Part shown: positions 21,467-32,900 of the stretch, in pieces
Numbering within the stretch: the first letter of the stretch is position 1
How the letters are laid out: the number at the start of each line of letters is the position of its first letter
Assembly: GCA_022497145.1 (NCBI GenBank)
Contig: MU385932.1
Location: 1 to 64,000, forward strand
Reading direction: 5' to 3'
From: Rostrohypoxylon terebratum
Taxonomy: Eukaryota > Ascomycota > Sordariomycetes > Xylariales > Hypoxylaceae
Length of the DNA: 64,000 nt
Program-made: the position numbers and the translations under genes
Notes under the pieces: model-generated
The model's input: only the letters and a program-made list of their open reading frames with translations
What the model was told of the DNA's origin: nothing
Database searches by the model: none

Positions 21467-22091
21467 TTTTTGGCGCTTTGTTACTCCTTTTTGCCTTTGT
21501 TAGATGAGTTCGACATGAAACTCGATGGGAGACATCTTCCTTAATAAAGGAGGCTGAATGTGATGAGATCGACCCATGCCTTTTTGATGCTAGTGCCTAG
21601 TACTGGTCGAAGCGCGAGAGAAGGATGACGACGATACGAATACGAACAAGGGCCGCGGACGGCGGGTTACAACTTCCGAAGTGGGGACCTCGCTTCTTCG
21701 CTTCTTCCATTTCGAGGATTCCATGGCGATAAGCGTCTTGGAGAAGATGATATAAAGTAAGAACAGGAAATATGGCAGCAAGAAAACCTTAGAAGACGAA
21801 ATTCTCAACCATAAGAGTAAATAAAGATGTGTTAAAAAGTGAAATGTGAGGTAGACAAAGGACCCCTGATAGATCTCGTGCTCCCGAAAATGCAAGATCC
21901 GCCCGGGACGATAACGGAGCCCTGTGTACCAGGAGGGCGCTCGACCTCCGTTGCGGGGGAGTCGCATTCTATTTCATATAATCCCGTATCGAAACCATAT
22001 TCATCCATGCCTCAAATTTCCACTTTTGATCATTTTAGGGACCATTCATAAGCTGAAAGCTGAAATTACTTACTTGAATCCTTCGAACAAC
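21467..22091. other. Divergent promoter region
   Basis: This 625-bp region lies between the dehydrogenase (minus) and the acetyltransferase (plus) and must drive both. The acetyltransferase frame remains open upstream to 21924, but the ATG at 22092 is preferred because homology begins there. No other gene is seen. Confidence 0.5.
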
Positions 22092-23315
22092 ATGACCGCG
22101 AACCAGCGCCCCACCATCTCCATCGACATCCCCACCCGCCAAGGCCCCCTCTCCGTCCTCTTCTCCGAAGCCGTAACGCCGAAATCCCGTCTCCAATGCT
22201 CCAAGCTCGCCCGCACGGCCTTCGGTAAATCGCTCTCCGAGGCTCAGTTCCTCGAGCGCGAAGCGCTGCTTGGTGCGCACCCTCTAGCCTCTGGCACCGG
22301 ATTGCGGTTCTGGACCTTGACTCTTGCGGGGGGTAACGCTGGCGACGGTGAGGAGGCAAATGTCCTGGCGCTGTGTAGAACGCTTCACCGGGACTTGCTT
22401 ATCCGGGACGCGGAGGGGACACGGAGGGGACAGGGGTACTGTATATGTACTGTGGTAACAAGGGATGAGTATCGAGGACGAGGGCTCGCGTCTGTGTTGC
22501 TTGGAAAAGTCGCGGAGTGGATAGATGGGGAAGGGGGAGCGGTTGCGAGTATGCTGTACTCGGATGTTGGCGATGTAAGAACTCGACGAATTGCCATCTC
22601 TTCTACACCTTATCAATAACTCTTTGTTCAACCCGTTGACTAAGTTTCATAGTTCTACGTTAGCAAAGGATGGGATATTCTAGATGCCTTTCAATCGACC
22701 CTAGCTGTCCCCACTTCCCTTCCCTCGGAGGAGAAAAGGGGAAAACTTCCCGTGACTCGGCTCTTGGCTGCAAAGGAGATCCCGGAGCTTGCCGAACGAG
22801 ATGTCCAAGATCTGGAGGAAGAGTTTCGAAAATCCGAGCTCACTTCTGACAGTACCCTCCTAACTGTGCTCCCTACCCCGGATATGATCAGCTGGCTGTA
22901 CACTCGTGCGGATTTCATGAATGCCACGCTGGCTGGCAAGACCCTTGAAGCTAAAGGCAGCATTTGCGAGAGCGCGGGCTCGTGGGTATACTGGTTCCAT
23001 GATCTACACGCGCACAAGATGACCATCCAGAGGGTGAAGCTGCCTAAAGACCAAGACAGTGAGACCACCACTCAAGCTTTAGCGGCGGTTCTACTCTCCG
23101 CTGTCGAGGAGGCAGCACGGTGGAGTACGACAAAGGTTATTGTCTGGAACCCTGGTCAAGAGATAAAGAACGCGACAAAATACTTGGCAGAGGAGTTTGG
23201 AATAGAGGTTGAGGAGGAGGAGAGGGGGAGCTCGAATATACCGTGTTTGAGGTGGAAGGGGGACGAGAAAAGAAAGACGAGGGTGTTTCCTAACGAGTAT
23301 TACGCGTGGAGTTAG
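22092..23315 (+). CDS. LYC1-type N-acetyltransferase (lysine acetyltransferase family)
   Basis: Two exons, 22092-22574 and 22653-23315. The 78-nt intron has a GTAAGA donor, a TGACTAAG branch and an ATAG acceptor. The join (YSDVGD then FYVSKGWDIL) restores the conserved GNAT core, giving 381 aa. The acetyl-CoA-binding motif RGRGLA lies at about 128-133, followed by the SVLLGKVAEW helix. The C-terminal half is the LYC1-specific domain, including SWLYTRADF and WVYWFHDL segments. Family members use acetyl-CoA to N-6-acetylate lysine in the first step of lysine breakdown in Yarrowia; whether this copy does so is inferred from family only. The product is probably cytosolic because no targeting signal is visible. 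Confidence 0.85.
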
Positions 23316-24475
23316 ATTTCTACAGTTTCATACAATACAGTTACATAATATCAACACATCTTTACAATCCGGGCCATCAGAAGAGTTACAAATATATCGA
23401 CAAAGGGAATATATTATATATTACTATTACGTTACATCATTACTCATTTGACAATCTAGTTTGAGCATTATGAAGTTTCTACAACATAGGAAAGCAAGGA
23501 AATTTCGTGTTCGTAGGGTCAACCTGTCCGCTCACCTGGCCAAGATAAACGGGTTGACTCGTTGTATTGTTCACACACCTATCTAGTAAGCTCACTATCT
23601 TTGGGCAGATATTCTACCCATGTTCTGACAAATCGTGTTCTGACATAATGTACTTTCCCTCCGTCTTGTTGTTGAACGAGACGAAAGGGAGATACAGGTA
23701 GTTAGTCGTCGAGACGTTCTACTGGAACATCCCCTAATCTTTGTAGTAATAGTCGTTGGAGTATGAGGGTGGGTAATAGGAGGTATAGTTACCAACCTAG
23801 GGATATATCTAGGTCTTGTACGGGCGTTCTTTGACGCTTATAAATCCGTTGTCTGTAGTATATAGGTAGCCCTGGATATCCAATCAAGGCGATACCAGAA
23901 TAGTATAGAGGGTTATAGGAAGTAATATCGATCGATCGATTCGTCGAGGCACCAATGGTACTAGTAAGAGGTGCCGCTTCGTTTTCATTGTATATATCCT
24001 GTAGTCAAGGGTCGACTTCCCAGACGTACAGGTATTATACTTGTTGGTAGGTTTGTTATGTGGGTTTGCTGGACTTACTGATATGTGTTCGAGTAGATGT
24101 CCATAGCATACCCCGATGTCTTTGGTAGTGTGGTCTTTCTGGTATCGGTAATCCTTGTGCGGTTGTGCATATACGTAGTTGTGTAGCTGTGTAGTTATGT
24201 GTGTGGTTATGTGTAGGTACGTTGGTCAGTGCCGTTTTCGTTGTGTAGTTGTGGTTATAGTAGTAGAATAATGGTGTGTTGGCGGGGGGGGCGGGGTGTC
24301 GTATCCATGTATAGTACAATATGAGAAGGCGTACTATAGTGAGTATCTGAGAAAGGGAAGTTATTCCGGATTGAAATTCCCTTCATCCTCAATTGGTCTT
24401 TGCCCTCCTTTTTATATGATTAGGTAGTGGGGCGATCAATGACCTTGAGTGTACTCGGCCTTCGTAGTGATCTCT
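23316..24475. other. Convergent intergenic region, low complexity
   Basis: A 1.16-kb 3'-3' spacer. It contains an ATCGATCGATCGATT stretch near 23930, a TG/GTAG-rich low-complexity tract (about 24160-24280), and a G-rich tract at 24284-24296. No coding sequence is recognised. Confidence 0.5.
24284..24296 (+). repeat. G-run (G8-C-G4)
   Basis: Eight guanines, one cytosine and four guanines follow a GT-rich stretch in a convergent intergenic region. The run could form a quadruplex or simply be low-complexity sequence. Confidence 0.5.
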
Positions 24476-25723
24476 TTACATCCACTGATATTCTTCTTCA
24501 TCTTCGCCGCCATCTTTACCTTTCTCCAGTTGGGCAATCTTTCCTTCGAGTCTTCTGCTAACAATCTTATGGTAGTCTGCAATCCGCTTTGCGCTATCGC
24601 GGTCTGCCATGACATTATTGAGAGCTCGGGGAAGTGCCTTAAAATCGTCGATATCGACCTTCTGGTCCTCGGCCAATAGTTGGGCGAGGGGAAAGAGGTC
24701 AAAAAGCTTCTCGCGATCTGCGATAATGGTCTTCAGCGCGTTTTCCAGCGCGCCCATATCATTCAGATCAACGCCTTCGGCCTCAGCGACGAGCCATGCT
24801 AGGGGTACTAAGTAACGTAGAGTATGACGGAGTCCACGCAACTCTTTAACTTGGCCATGGTAAAGGACCTTGTAGCAGTCATCTACGCCAAGTAGCTTTT
24901 GAGGTTCTTCGCTCTGAAGTGGCGTGTTCTCGTCGATTGGGGTTGGTTGGGTAAGGGTTATCTCTGGGACGGGACTTTTCCTCGTAGCTGGTGTGTGGGG
25001 AGCGTCGAAACCTGCATCTTCCCAAACACGACCGTCAGTCTCCTCTTCGGCGCTTTCGAAGTTTTCCGGGTTAGGAAATTCGTATAAACTTTGCGGATTC
25101 AAGAAGACTCTCCCTTTACGCCTATCAGCTTTGGTGTCCGCCATCCGACGGCGCTCTACGGAAGATCGTCGGCTTTGGGCTCCCGTTTTGACTACAGATC
25201 TCAGATCGCCACTCTTGCCTATATGCTTGAGGGGGGCGTTCTGTACACGGACACCTTTCTCTGTGGTGTCAACTCGTGGCGCAAGATTCACGGGGTGAGA
25301 TCTCAGTGCTTCATGAGCTTGACCAAGATTCTCCCTTTTGATTTCTATTTTCTTGGGTTCCTGTCTCGATGCAGCTGATCCGGTTAATTCGTATAGTTGA
25401 CTCATGTAACCCGGTGCATCAGATGGGCGTCTAGGGCGTGGCGGAGCCTGTTTGATAGGTACCGGTTCACTAATACGAATCTGCTCCGAATTGTCCACCT
25501 TCCTGGTCTTGTGTCTTCCTAGCCAATTCCCGAAAGAGCTCGATAGCTTCGAATCCTTAGGGACCCGTCTCAGCGTTCGATTCGCCTCTTTGCTCTGCTT
25601 AGAGCTAGTCGATTTAAAGTCCTTCAAGCCAGTAGTAGGATCATACGCCAGCGTATGACCACTAGGTGGTAAGTGCTCTACTGAGTTGCCATAAGGTCGG
25701 TATTGAGGGTATTTCGATGCCAT
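24476..25723 (-). CDS. Unrecognised 415-aa protein with C-terminal internal repeat
   Basis: A single-exon frame starting at ATG 25723 that encodes 415 aa. I do not recognise the family. Residues 1 to about 280 are polar, basic and probably disordered, rich in Ser, Pro, Arg and Lys, with a possible phosphorylation-prone RRSSVERRR segment. Residues about 285-400 are helical. Two related units there are PLAWLVAEAEGVDLNDMGAL and PLAQLLAEDQKVDIDDFKAL, about 38 residues apart, each followed by a similar ALxxxxADR(E/D) helix. The protein ends in a charged helix and an acidic tail. There is no signal peptide or membrane segment. The duplicated helical unit suggests a protein-interaction scaffold, which is inference only. 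The gene converges with LYC1. Confidence 0.75.
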   Translation of the reverse strand: MASKYPQYRPYGNSVEHLPPSGHTLAYDPTTGLKDFKSTSSKQSKEANRTLRRVPKDSKLSSSFGNWLGRHKTRKVDNSEQIRISEPVPIKQAPPRPRRPSDAPGYMSQLYELTGSAASRQEPKKIEIKRENLGQAHEALRSHPVNLAPRVDTTEKGVRVQNAPLKHIGKSGDLRSVVKTGAQSRRSSVERRRMADTKADRRKGRVFLNPQSLYEFPNPENFESAEEETDGRVWEDAGFDAPHTPATRKSPVPEITLTQPTPIDENTPLQSEEPQKLLGVDDCYKVLYHGQVKELRGLRHTLRYLVPLAWLVAEAEGVDLNDMGALENALKTIIADREKLFDLFPLAQLLAEDQKVDIDDFKALPRALNNVMADRDSAKRIADYHKIVSRRLEGKIAQLEKGKDGGEDEEEYQWM

Positions 25724-26340
25724 GACTGTTCAATCTAGTTTTCGAGTGATATCAATTTCTTTCGTCGGGTAGGAAATGGGTCGGAAAAGGTGTTTTTAAT
25801 ATTTTGCTTCGCCGAGAAGACTTAGAGAAAAAGAAGAACACCAAAAGATTGAACGCGGCGGAGTCGGGTCCATATATAGGGCGAAAAAACAATTGCGTAC
25901 AATCTCAGAACAATGTTATTGTTTGGGAACTTGGGCTGTTTCAATCAGAGATGGACATGAAAGGACAAATTTGTTGTGGTGCGCATCTACAACAAAGAAC
26001 AGGTTACTTCACCGTCTAGGTGCGTGATCGTTGAAACCCTCCCTTTATAATGAATGCATTGTCCTATGGGGCTAAGAAAATATACAACCTAAACTTCAAT
26101 CACTTTGTTCCATCAATGGCATAGTTATTATCGCCACACTAAGTTGATTGTTCTATCTTGCAACTGTATAGAAGTTTTATAGATTTGTAAATCCGCTCCT
26201 AATCCCTCCGAGAATATTTTCAGATTGTCCACTAACTGGTCTTCGGTTGAAAGTCGAAGAAACTGGTGATGGTCTCTGTGCTACTATTTCATGTTAGCCG
26301 GCTCACCCTTTGGATCATGTATTTTTGATCTAGAAGAAGA
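25724..26340. other. Intergenic region
   Basis: This 617-bp region lies upstream of the 415-aa gene and downstream of the HEI10-type gene, both on the minus strand. It probably contains the promoter of the former. A 71-codon plus-strand frame (25804-26019) has no recognisable similarity. Confidence 0.5.
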
Positions 26341-27628
26341 CTAACTTCGAGGCCTTGTTGAAGAATTGGCAAGCCTGTCTGGGTTTATACCACCATGGCT
26401 GACCTTCAGGCCAGAGCTTAGTCCCACCGCTGGGAATCTCGGATTGCCTTGAAGACTGCTTGATAGAGCAGTGACTTGTGGTGCGTGTGGTGGTCGCATA
26501 TTCATATGGTCATGTTGTGTTTGAGGTGTGCCGGCGACAAGACCAGGGATTGTTGACAAGCCTATACCAGTTGACTCACCGACGCGTTGTCGATGTGTCG
26601 ACGGCGTGACAGGTACATTTGCTACTCCTCGTTAGCTCTTGGTTCTGGGACCAGTGCGCATGTGAGGGGTTGTAGTAACTTACAGTGGGTTTCCGTCGTC
26701 CTAGGCCATGAGCTATTGTAGTCTTGGCTCGTGGTCTGATGTTGATGTTGATAACCTCCAGGCATCCTTGGCTGTTCGTGGAATGTTTGATGGTGCTGTC
26801 GCCCGTAAGGTGATCCGATATCCTCGTAGCCGGTAACACTTTGGCTCCCGCTTTCAAATTGAGCGCGATCCTTCGGTGAACCGTGAAGTGTTGAATCAAT
26901 GGCGTCCTCTGCTGCATCTTGTATCTGGCCAAGCATGGCCTTTCGTTTGAGTTTATCGTATAATTCCTGGGTCTGAAGGAGTTTCCGATTTTTCTCTTTG
27001 TATGCCTGGGTCAATTCGTCGTTCTTCCGCTGAAGACAGTCTTGATCCATCCTCATGCCTTGGGGGAGTTAATAATCTGATTAATATGCGGGTACAGATA
27101 TGGAAGCTTTCCTGCAATTTTGTTTTGGAGACTCCCAATCTCAAGGTTAGCCTCAGTTATTACCTTGTCGAGGTAGACATTGAGGTTCGAGTATTTCTCG
27201 GTGAGAGCCTTGCTGAGGTGCTCCTGGTAAACACTAGAACGTTGTTGTCAGTAGTAGTTGTTCCATAGGAGGTTTCAAGGCATCGCCGATATAGAAAAGA
27301 CTGCCACTGACACCTCTTGTGTGGCTTGGTAGGCCCAAAAGCTTAGGGCCCTGTTCGCGCACTCGATGATAATATTGGGACTCAGGCCACTAAGGACGCT
27401 CGTTTTATAGTCTTCGCTCGGTTTTAGGTTTGAAATAACGGCATCATCAGGACTTGTAAGGTGAGAAGCACAAGCTGGACATGAGTTACGATGCTCATGT
27501 CCCTGTCCAGTCAATCCCAGACGAGCAGCGCATTCCAAACAGAAGATATGACTACAAGTGGTCACCAACGCTCTATCACCAAGCTCCTTGCGACATTTGA
27601 GGAAATTGCAACGCAAAATGTGCTCCAT
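26341..27628 (-). CDS. HEI10/CCNB1IP1-type RING protein (meiotic crossover factor)
   Basis: A four-exon gene: 27628-27312, 27233-27096, 27051-26684 and 26624-26341, giving about 368 aa. The N-terminal RING has the ligand spacing C7, C12, C25, H27, C30, C33, C50, C53. A coiled coil follows (about 110-190), then a Gln/Ser/Pro-rich tail containing VPVTPSTHRQRVG. This is the order seen in the HEI10 family, in which a RING E3/SUMO-type ligase sits on synaptonemal complexes and promotes crossover maturation (known from Sordaria, plants and mammals). Introns 1 and 3 have good signals and restore family-conserved text (TQEVVYQEHLSKALTEKY). The second intron is only 44 nt by my best phase-consistent model and is the least certain junction. 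The real join may exclude the KLPYL residues. Expression is expected in meiosis but is not visible in sequence. Confidence 0.82.
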
Positions 27629-28051
27629 GGTTGAGGGGTCGAAGTTGGATACCTTCGTATGGAATTTGGTTATGTATTGATAGGGTATGGTGCAGTAGGT
27701 AAAGATAATATGTAATGTCGATATGCGAAAAGGATAGAATCCATTTTAATCCGTTTGAAAACCAACGCTAAAAACAATATTCGCTAAAATAGAATGATTG
27801 GGTATCTGCTCTTTCCTCGAACGCTTTTGAATGATTTTAGGAAGTTCCCATCGTGAATTGTATCAATGTATCAATGAGATGGAAACGACTTCCACGAACA
27901 ATCCCGTCTAAGCCCGCTAATATCCGGTATCCTTTACCCCTAAAAACTCAAATCTCGGAGGTTCGCTTCGCTTTATTTATGTAAATATAAATTTGTTTGT
28001 CGAATCATGTCGTATGTTCTCTTTCTTCTCTTTCCCCTTCTCGATCTTCTT
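27629..28051. other. Intergenic region
   Basis: A 423-bp spacer holding the likely HEI10 promoter and the 3' end of the small gene at 28052. No gene is seen. Confidence 0.5.
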
Positions 28052-28448
28052 TCACGGTTTCTGGTGAGGTTGTCGATGTTTGGACGCGCGCCTCACAAGA
28101 CACCTCCTCGAGGTTTTGTCGGATCCTGACATAACTGAAATCACAAAGTTAGCGACGAACAGCCATTTGAAATTGAATGGGTTACATACCGTCAATGCGA
28201 AATTTATCCAATCCGCCTCCTTCATCTTTTTCAATCATCCTTCGAAGAAGTTGGAGTTGTCCGACACAAAAAAGCCCCTGCAGTGAGGTGAAGACAATGA
28301 CAATGCATGGTGTGCCATCATCCTTATCTTCGTCATACCTCACTTCTTTGAATAAGTTCGGGCGTTGGTTTTTATATGCGTCAATAACATAACTTGCAAC
28401 TCTAGATTTCTGTGGAATCGTTTTAATGTTGCTCCAGATGAAAGCCAT
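28052..28448 (-). CDS. Small unrecognised protein, paralog A
   Basis: Two exons: 28448-28190 and 28134-28052. The 55-nt intron has a GTATGT donor, a GCTAAC branch and a TTTCAG acceptor. The product is 113 aa from the ATG at 28448; the frame is open further upstream but without an ATG. I do not recognise the family. It is clearly related to the gene at 29542-29919: both carry an acidic KD/EKD segment followed by G-PC(I/L)(V/I)IVF, then a helix, and then GL.KF.ID.M and a basic end (RRCLV here, RKCFVG there). The central strand looks like a buried beta strand of a small fold. There is no obvious signal peptide. The splice join is supported because the residues after it match the unspliced paralog. 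Confidence 0.65.
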
Positions 28449-29541
28449 CGCATAAGAAAAGGACCGGAAAAGGAACGTATTACTCAGCAACGATAGGTAT
28501 GATGGAACGAAAGCAACTTCTAAAGTTGATAAAGTTGCTGATGGGATGAATAGAAGGTTTAATTTGAATATTGAATCGATACTTTATATTTCTAATGTTT
28601 TCATTCAGAGAAAAAAAAAATAACGAACGAAAATTCTGTAAGTCACAGTACAAATTTTCTACACGCCTTCAACTTCGACCAAGTCAGATTTTTACAATTC
28701 TCTACGTCAGTGCTGCAACGCAATCCCTATTTCAGTCGGCAACCACAAGGCTTAGACCAGAGGAAACAGCTAGATCAATTGATGAATGTAAACCTGTACT
28801 TGATTAGATAAACAGATAATGAAAAGTTGGGAAAGTGCGTCACGAGTCACGACTAAGATTAGGTAGTCTACCTACGAAGTAATACTACCCCTATTCCATT
28901 TTCCAAACCTCAGTACCTACGCAACCACCCGTCGAGATCTTATGTCTTCATTCCGATTCCAACCTACCCACACAGTCTACTTGTCAGAAATTCTGGTCAC
29001 GTATAGGCATTCGTCTCCTAAAAAGCATATCACAACCCTAGGTAATTGGCCCATTTTATAGTTTCACTGAGGATGGTGATGAGTCTCAAACCTCTTATAC
29101 ATTCCTTCAGTATCACGGGGCGGTGGGTTTTCTGAAGCTAGATACGGCATGAATTGAATATTTTCTCATCTGTTTGTCAGGTATTAGATCTAGTAGGAAA
29201 CTTAAAAACTGCAACAGGCTTAGGTGCAAGAACAAACAAAGACCGCCTCCAGGGCTAGGTCAAAGAGATTGAAGAAACCGATACAATTCCAACCTACAAT
29301 CATGTCCCCGACATTGTATTCGCGTTAGAGTAACATAGTATCCATTTATTGGTAAGCGACAATGCCTAGTACTTATCTATGGGCAAACAACAAGCACAAT
29401 ATCAGCAATAGCTGCATTCGATGCGAAATCTATTTCATTCTTCCGTCTCCTGAACTCCTCCTATTAGCCATAGCCAATCAATATAACTTTCTTTCCACCA
29501 AGCCTCTCCTACCATAATTGTCTTTATCTTGACTCGGGTAT
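28449..29541. other. Intergenic region between the small paralogs
   Basis: A 1.1-kb AT-rich region containing an A9-10 run near 28612. It presumably holds the promoter of paralog A and the 3' end of paralog B. No coding sequence is recognised. Confidence 0.5.
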
Positions 29542-29919
29542 TCAATAGGTCTCAGCTATCCATCGATGTCTAGGAGACTCTTCAATATCCTCGCCCTCGC
29601 GTCCAACAAAGCACTTTCGACTCTCTGGGCGGCGATGCCCCATGGTATCAATGTGAAATTTCCTTAACCCATACCACCTATCTCTGTAGATATTCACTTT
29701 CATGCGATGTAGTTCACTCTCGAGAGACAAGGCACCTACGGATTTAAATACGATGATGAGGCAAGGTTCCCCATCTTTTTCTTGCTCGTACAGGACTTCT
29801 CGGACGGGCCTATAACCTCTCTGGTCGAATGCCTCGGTGGCTTGGTATCTCAATCTAGCTTTCTTCAATCCGTGCATATTCGCTTGGGCTCGCGTGTACA
29901 AAATTTGACAGATTAACAT
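29542..29919 (-). CDS. Small unrecognised protein, paralog B
   Basis: A single-exon frame. I start it at the ATG at 29919 (125 aa) because paralog A aligns from about that point. The frame is open upstream to 30186, where it begins with GTG and looks less protein-like, although an in-frame MLMRT start is also possible. Shared features with paralog A are REVLYEQEKDGEPCLIIVF, then GLRKFHIDTM, and a basic C-terminal stretch with RKCFVG. It has a longer polar C-terminus ending in ESPRHRWIAETY. The function is unknown. The same orientation and 1.1-kb spacing suggest a tandem duplication that has since diverged strongly, including loss or gain of one intron. Confidence 0.6.
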   Translation of the reverse strand: MLICQILYTRAQANMHGLKKARLRYQATEAFDQRGYRPVREVLYEQEKDGEPCLIIVFKSVGALSLESELHRMKVNIYRDRWYGLRKFHIDTMGHRRPESRKCFVGREGEDIEESPRHRWIAETY

Positions 29920-32900
29920 CGACGATGTTTGCGTTGTCTTCGTCTTGGTGGGTGTGTTCTCAGAAACACCCTGGAACACAAGAAATAACGATAGAGAGCT
30001 ATGAGGAGTGGTTGAACTTGGTTTCCCTTTGCAAAAAGGTCCAACATAAATAAAAAAGGAATACTGGCCCTCTAGGAAAGTGCGCATCAACATATCCCGT
30101 GACTGTAGAATTCTAATAGATGGCACTGTACATAATATCGTCAGGCAGGTGTCGAGGGTGGTCAATTCGCAGGCAACGCTCGTCACCTACCAAAGTATCC
30201 AAGGCTTAAATAGCACAATACAGTACATATTTTCCATCGGCGGATCCTAACGCCTTGACCGTAACGTTCCGATGGTCTTGGGTGTGTGTTTCCACAGACA
30301 CCTTCTCGTTCCTGTTCTAACAACTGCTCTGAAACGGGTGGCTTAGGGTTCGAGTCTCAAAGAGAGCGCATCGCATCGCACCTTTGGGCCCTTGAAAAAG
30401 GGCAGGCAAAGAAATACCCAATAGCTGAGGCGCAATAGCCAGGAGCCGATCAACAGATCCTGGGTTGGGCCTTGAAGAGGTTGGTGATTCAACTTTTTGT
30501 TGTTTTGATTTTTTGATACGCAATACCTACACCTTTGGACCTGACAAAGCACAAATCAATCCCTTTGTGTCAATATTTAAGGAGAACAGAGACCCCCCTG
30601 AATTTTCAAGCCAATTATTCTATTGATCAGACGGCAATCATTATTCTCTACTCATTGTGAAGTTCTCAATACATCCTAATTCATTTTTCTTCGAAACCTC
30701 GATCTCAAGTACGCAACCAAAGAGGATATCTAAAAGCCATAATAATAAGATGCGGTGATCAACATCTTGCGTTCTGCTCCCATTACTCAGATGACATTAC
30801 ATGATTCCGTGCACAGCTGTAAGTAGCTTGCTCTCTTCCCCCTTTCGTCACCATCTATTCATCCGGTGATCTACAAAACACTCCATACTCTGGTTCGATA
30901 GACAGTAGTTCATCCCAACGCCCAGGAACTATACCCATCTTAACACATCTCCATCATTCTTCCCATATCAACCACGTGTCCCTAAATTAGCCTTAAGACT
31001 AACCTCGTACTTTCAGCGCACTAACCACGATCTGGTATATTTGATACACGTGCGGCGATCACCATGCATAGAGCTCGCCCCCTGAAACCATTAATAGCCT
31101 AGGACCAGAACACCGGGTCTCGTCAGCCGGGGGGCATGTTTCTTTTCTTAGAGCCGGCGGCAACGTGGGATAAGCTCGCCGGCGGTTCTAATCAACTCAG
31201 CCGGAGCGTTCAGATCGGCAATGAAGGTCCACTCACGATCCCGACATCCCGGCCGGGGTACATTTCCCAAAGCGGGCATGGCCACCGTCCCTGTGGAGGG
31301 TGGAGGGAACCCGCGCTAGCGGACCAGTGCGACATTATGCATGTTCCTGCCCTGCCTACCTGCCTATTGCCTATGAGATTGCGAGAAACTCCATGCATGA
31401 TTAGTGCGGGACGGCCGACGATGGCTCCCCTGAAGGCCTCCCCTTATACGTGATCTCGCTTAAGACTAAGTGGTCCGGGATCGGCGACGCAGGTACACCG
31501 GACGTGCAGTAGGCGAAGTGGTACATTAGCATACCAGCCGGCGGCAGTGGAGGCCTGAATGCCGAAGAGGCCGGAGGGGTAAGTAGGTGTCGAGTTAGCT
31601 CAACACCCATACGAATACATATAAGGACTGCCAAGACGCCATTCGGAGACGATTCGCAAGTTGTCAAGCCCTACATGAATCGACGCTGCAGGGGTGACAA
31701 CAATGCCTTGCAATATGGAGTATGGAGTATGGTAGAGGTTGGTCGCTTTGGAGCTTCGAGGCAGCTTCGGAGTGCCCGAGAAGCCCACCGGAAATGAAGC
31801 TAACATTGAATCACAGTGAAACGACCTGACGCTCTCAATCTTGGGTTCACTTGGGGTAAATTCTCCCTTCCCTGCGTTGCATACGGAGTGCAAAATTCTC
31901 CTGAGATCATGATCGCCATTCCTGCCGTCGTCGCATCATCTCATGGGCCAGGTACAACATCATCGTCAAGCATTGGAGCAGAGGTGCGAAAATTGTGTTG
32001 TACCCGGTGAAAAGGAAGATTTCCTGGAGATCTAGGCAGATCTTGAAGATCATGCCGTGAGGAGAGGAGGACCCTTGGTTCTCACGTTCAAGCTTCTAGA
32101 CGTTGATGCCATGCGCATCCAGATCATCGCAGAGTCTTCTTACATGCATCACAGCAAACCCAACCCATCAAAACCTAGACATCTTCAAACTTTTCCTCGT
32201 AACCAGCCATCGACGCGCGTTCGCGCAGCGGTAAAACGGCTGGTAAGAACATGCTGAGAAAAACGGCTTGGGATGCTACTCCGACAAGGGCGGCGAGAAG
32301 TCAAAAAGGCTTGTTCAGCATACGGTTATTGCAGCGTACGACAAAACCACAGAACCCCAGATGTCACGAAAGCTTGTTATTAGTCGAGGCAAGATTTCCA
32401 TCGAAAATCTTCATGCTACGACTCAACGTCGCAATATAACACGGCTCGAGTCGCTCGATTACGGGCCTAGTTTCTTGGCGTCTCAACACCAGAATCCTAA
32501 AATCGTCCCATTCCCATCTCTACCGGACCTCTTGGCCGGTTCCTCGAATTTCGGTAAGGTAGAACACGACTTACCTTAACCACCAGCAGTTGGTCAAGGT
32601 CATTATAAGTATAATAGTGCTGCAGTCATGGTTGGTTGACTCTATTATAGGTAGTAGGAATACAGAACCGCTGGAGAACTATAGACATGGGGTGCTTAAG
32701 CGAGCCATGTTGCCATGTGGCCTTGGAGGGTGCTTGGGGGCTACATAGATACACGATCGACGGTATTTCGGCTGTATGTGTAAGACATGGTCGCAGCAGG
32801 GCAGGTGAAGCTATACTGTTTCAGTACTGCTTACTACACCAGTCGACTATATGTAGTCAGACTAAGCTGTCTTCTTGTCAGTTGGTCTATACCACTTATC

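Noticed and set aside
30335..30370. tRNA-like T-arm (GGTTCGAGTC)
   Set aside because: Only four of five T-stem pairs form, and no matching acceptor stem, D-arm or anticodon arm exists at the right distance.
31136..31453. 105-codon frame in a GC-rich segment
   Set aside because: Open frames are longer by chance in GC-rich DNA. Overlapping frames exist on both strands and none shows a domain.
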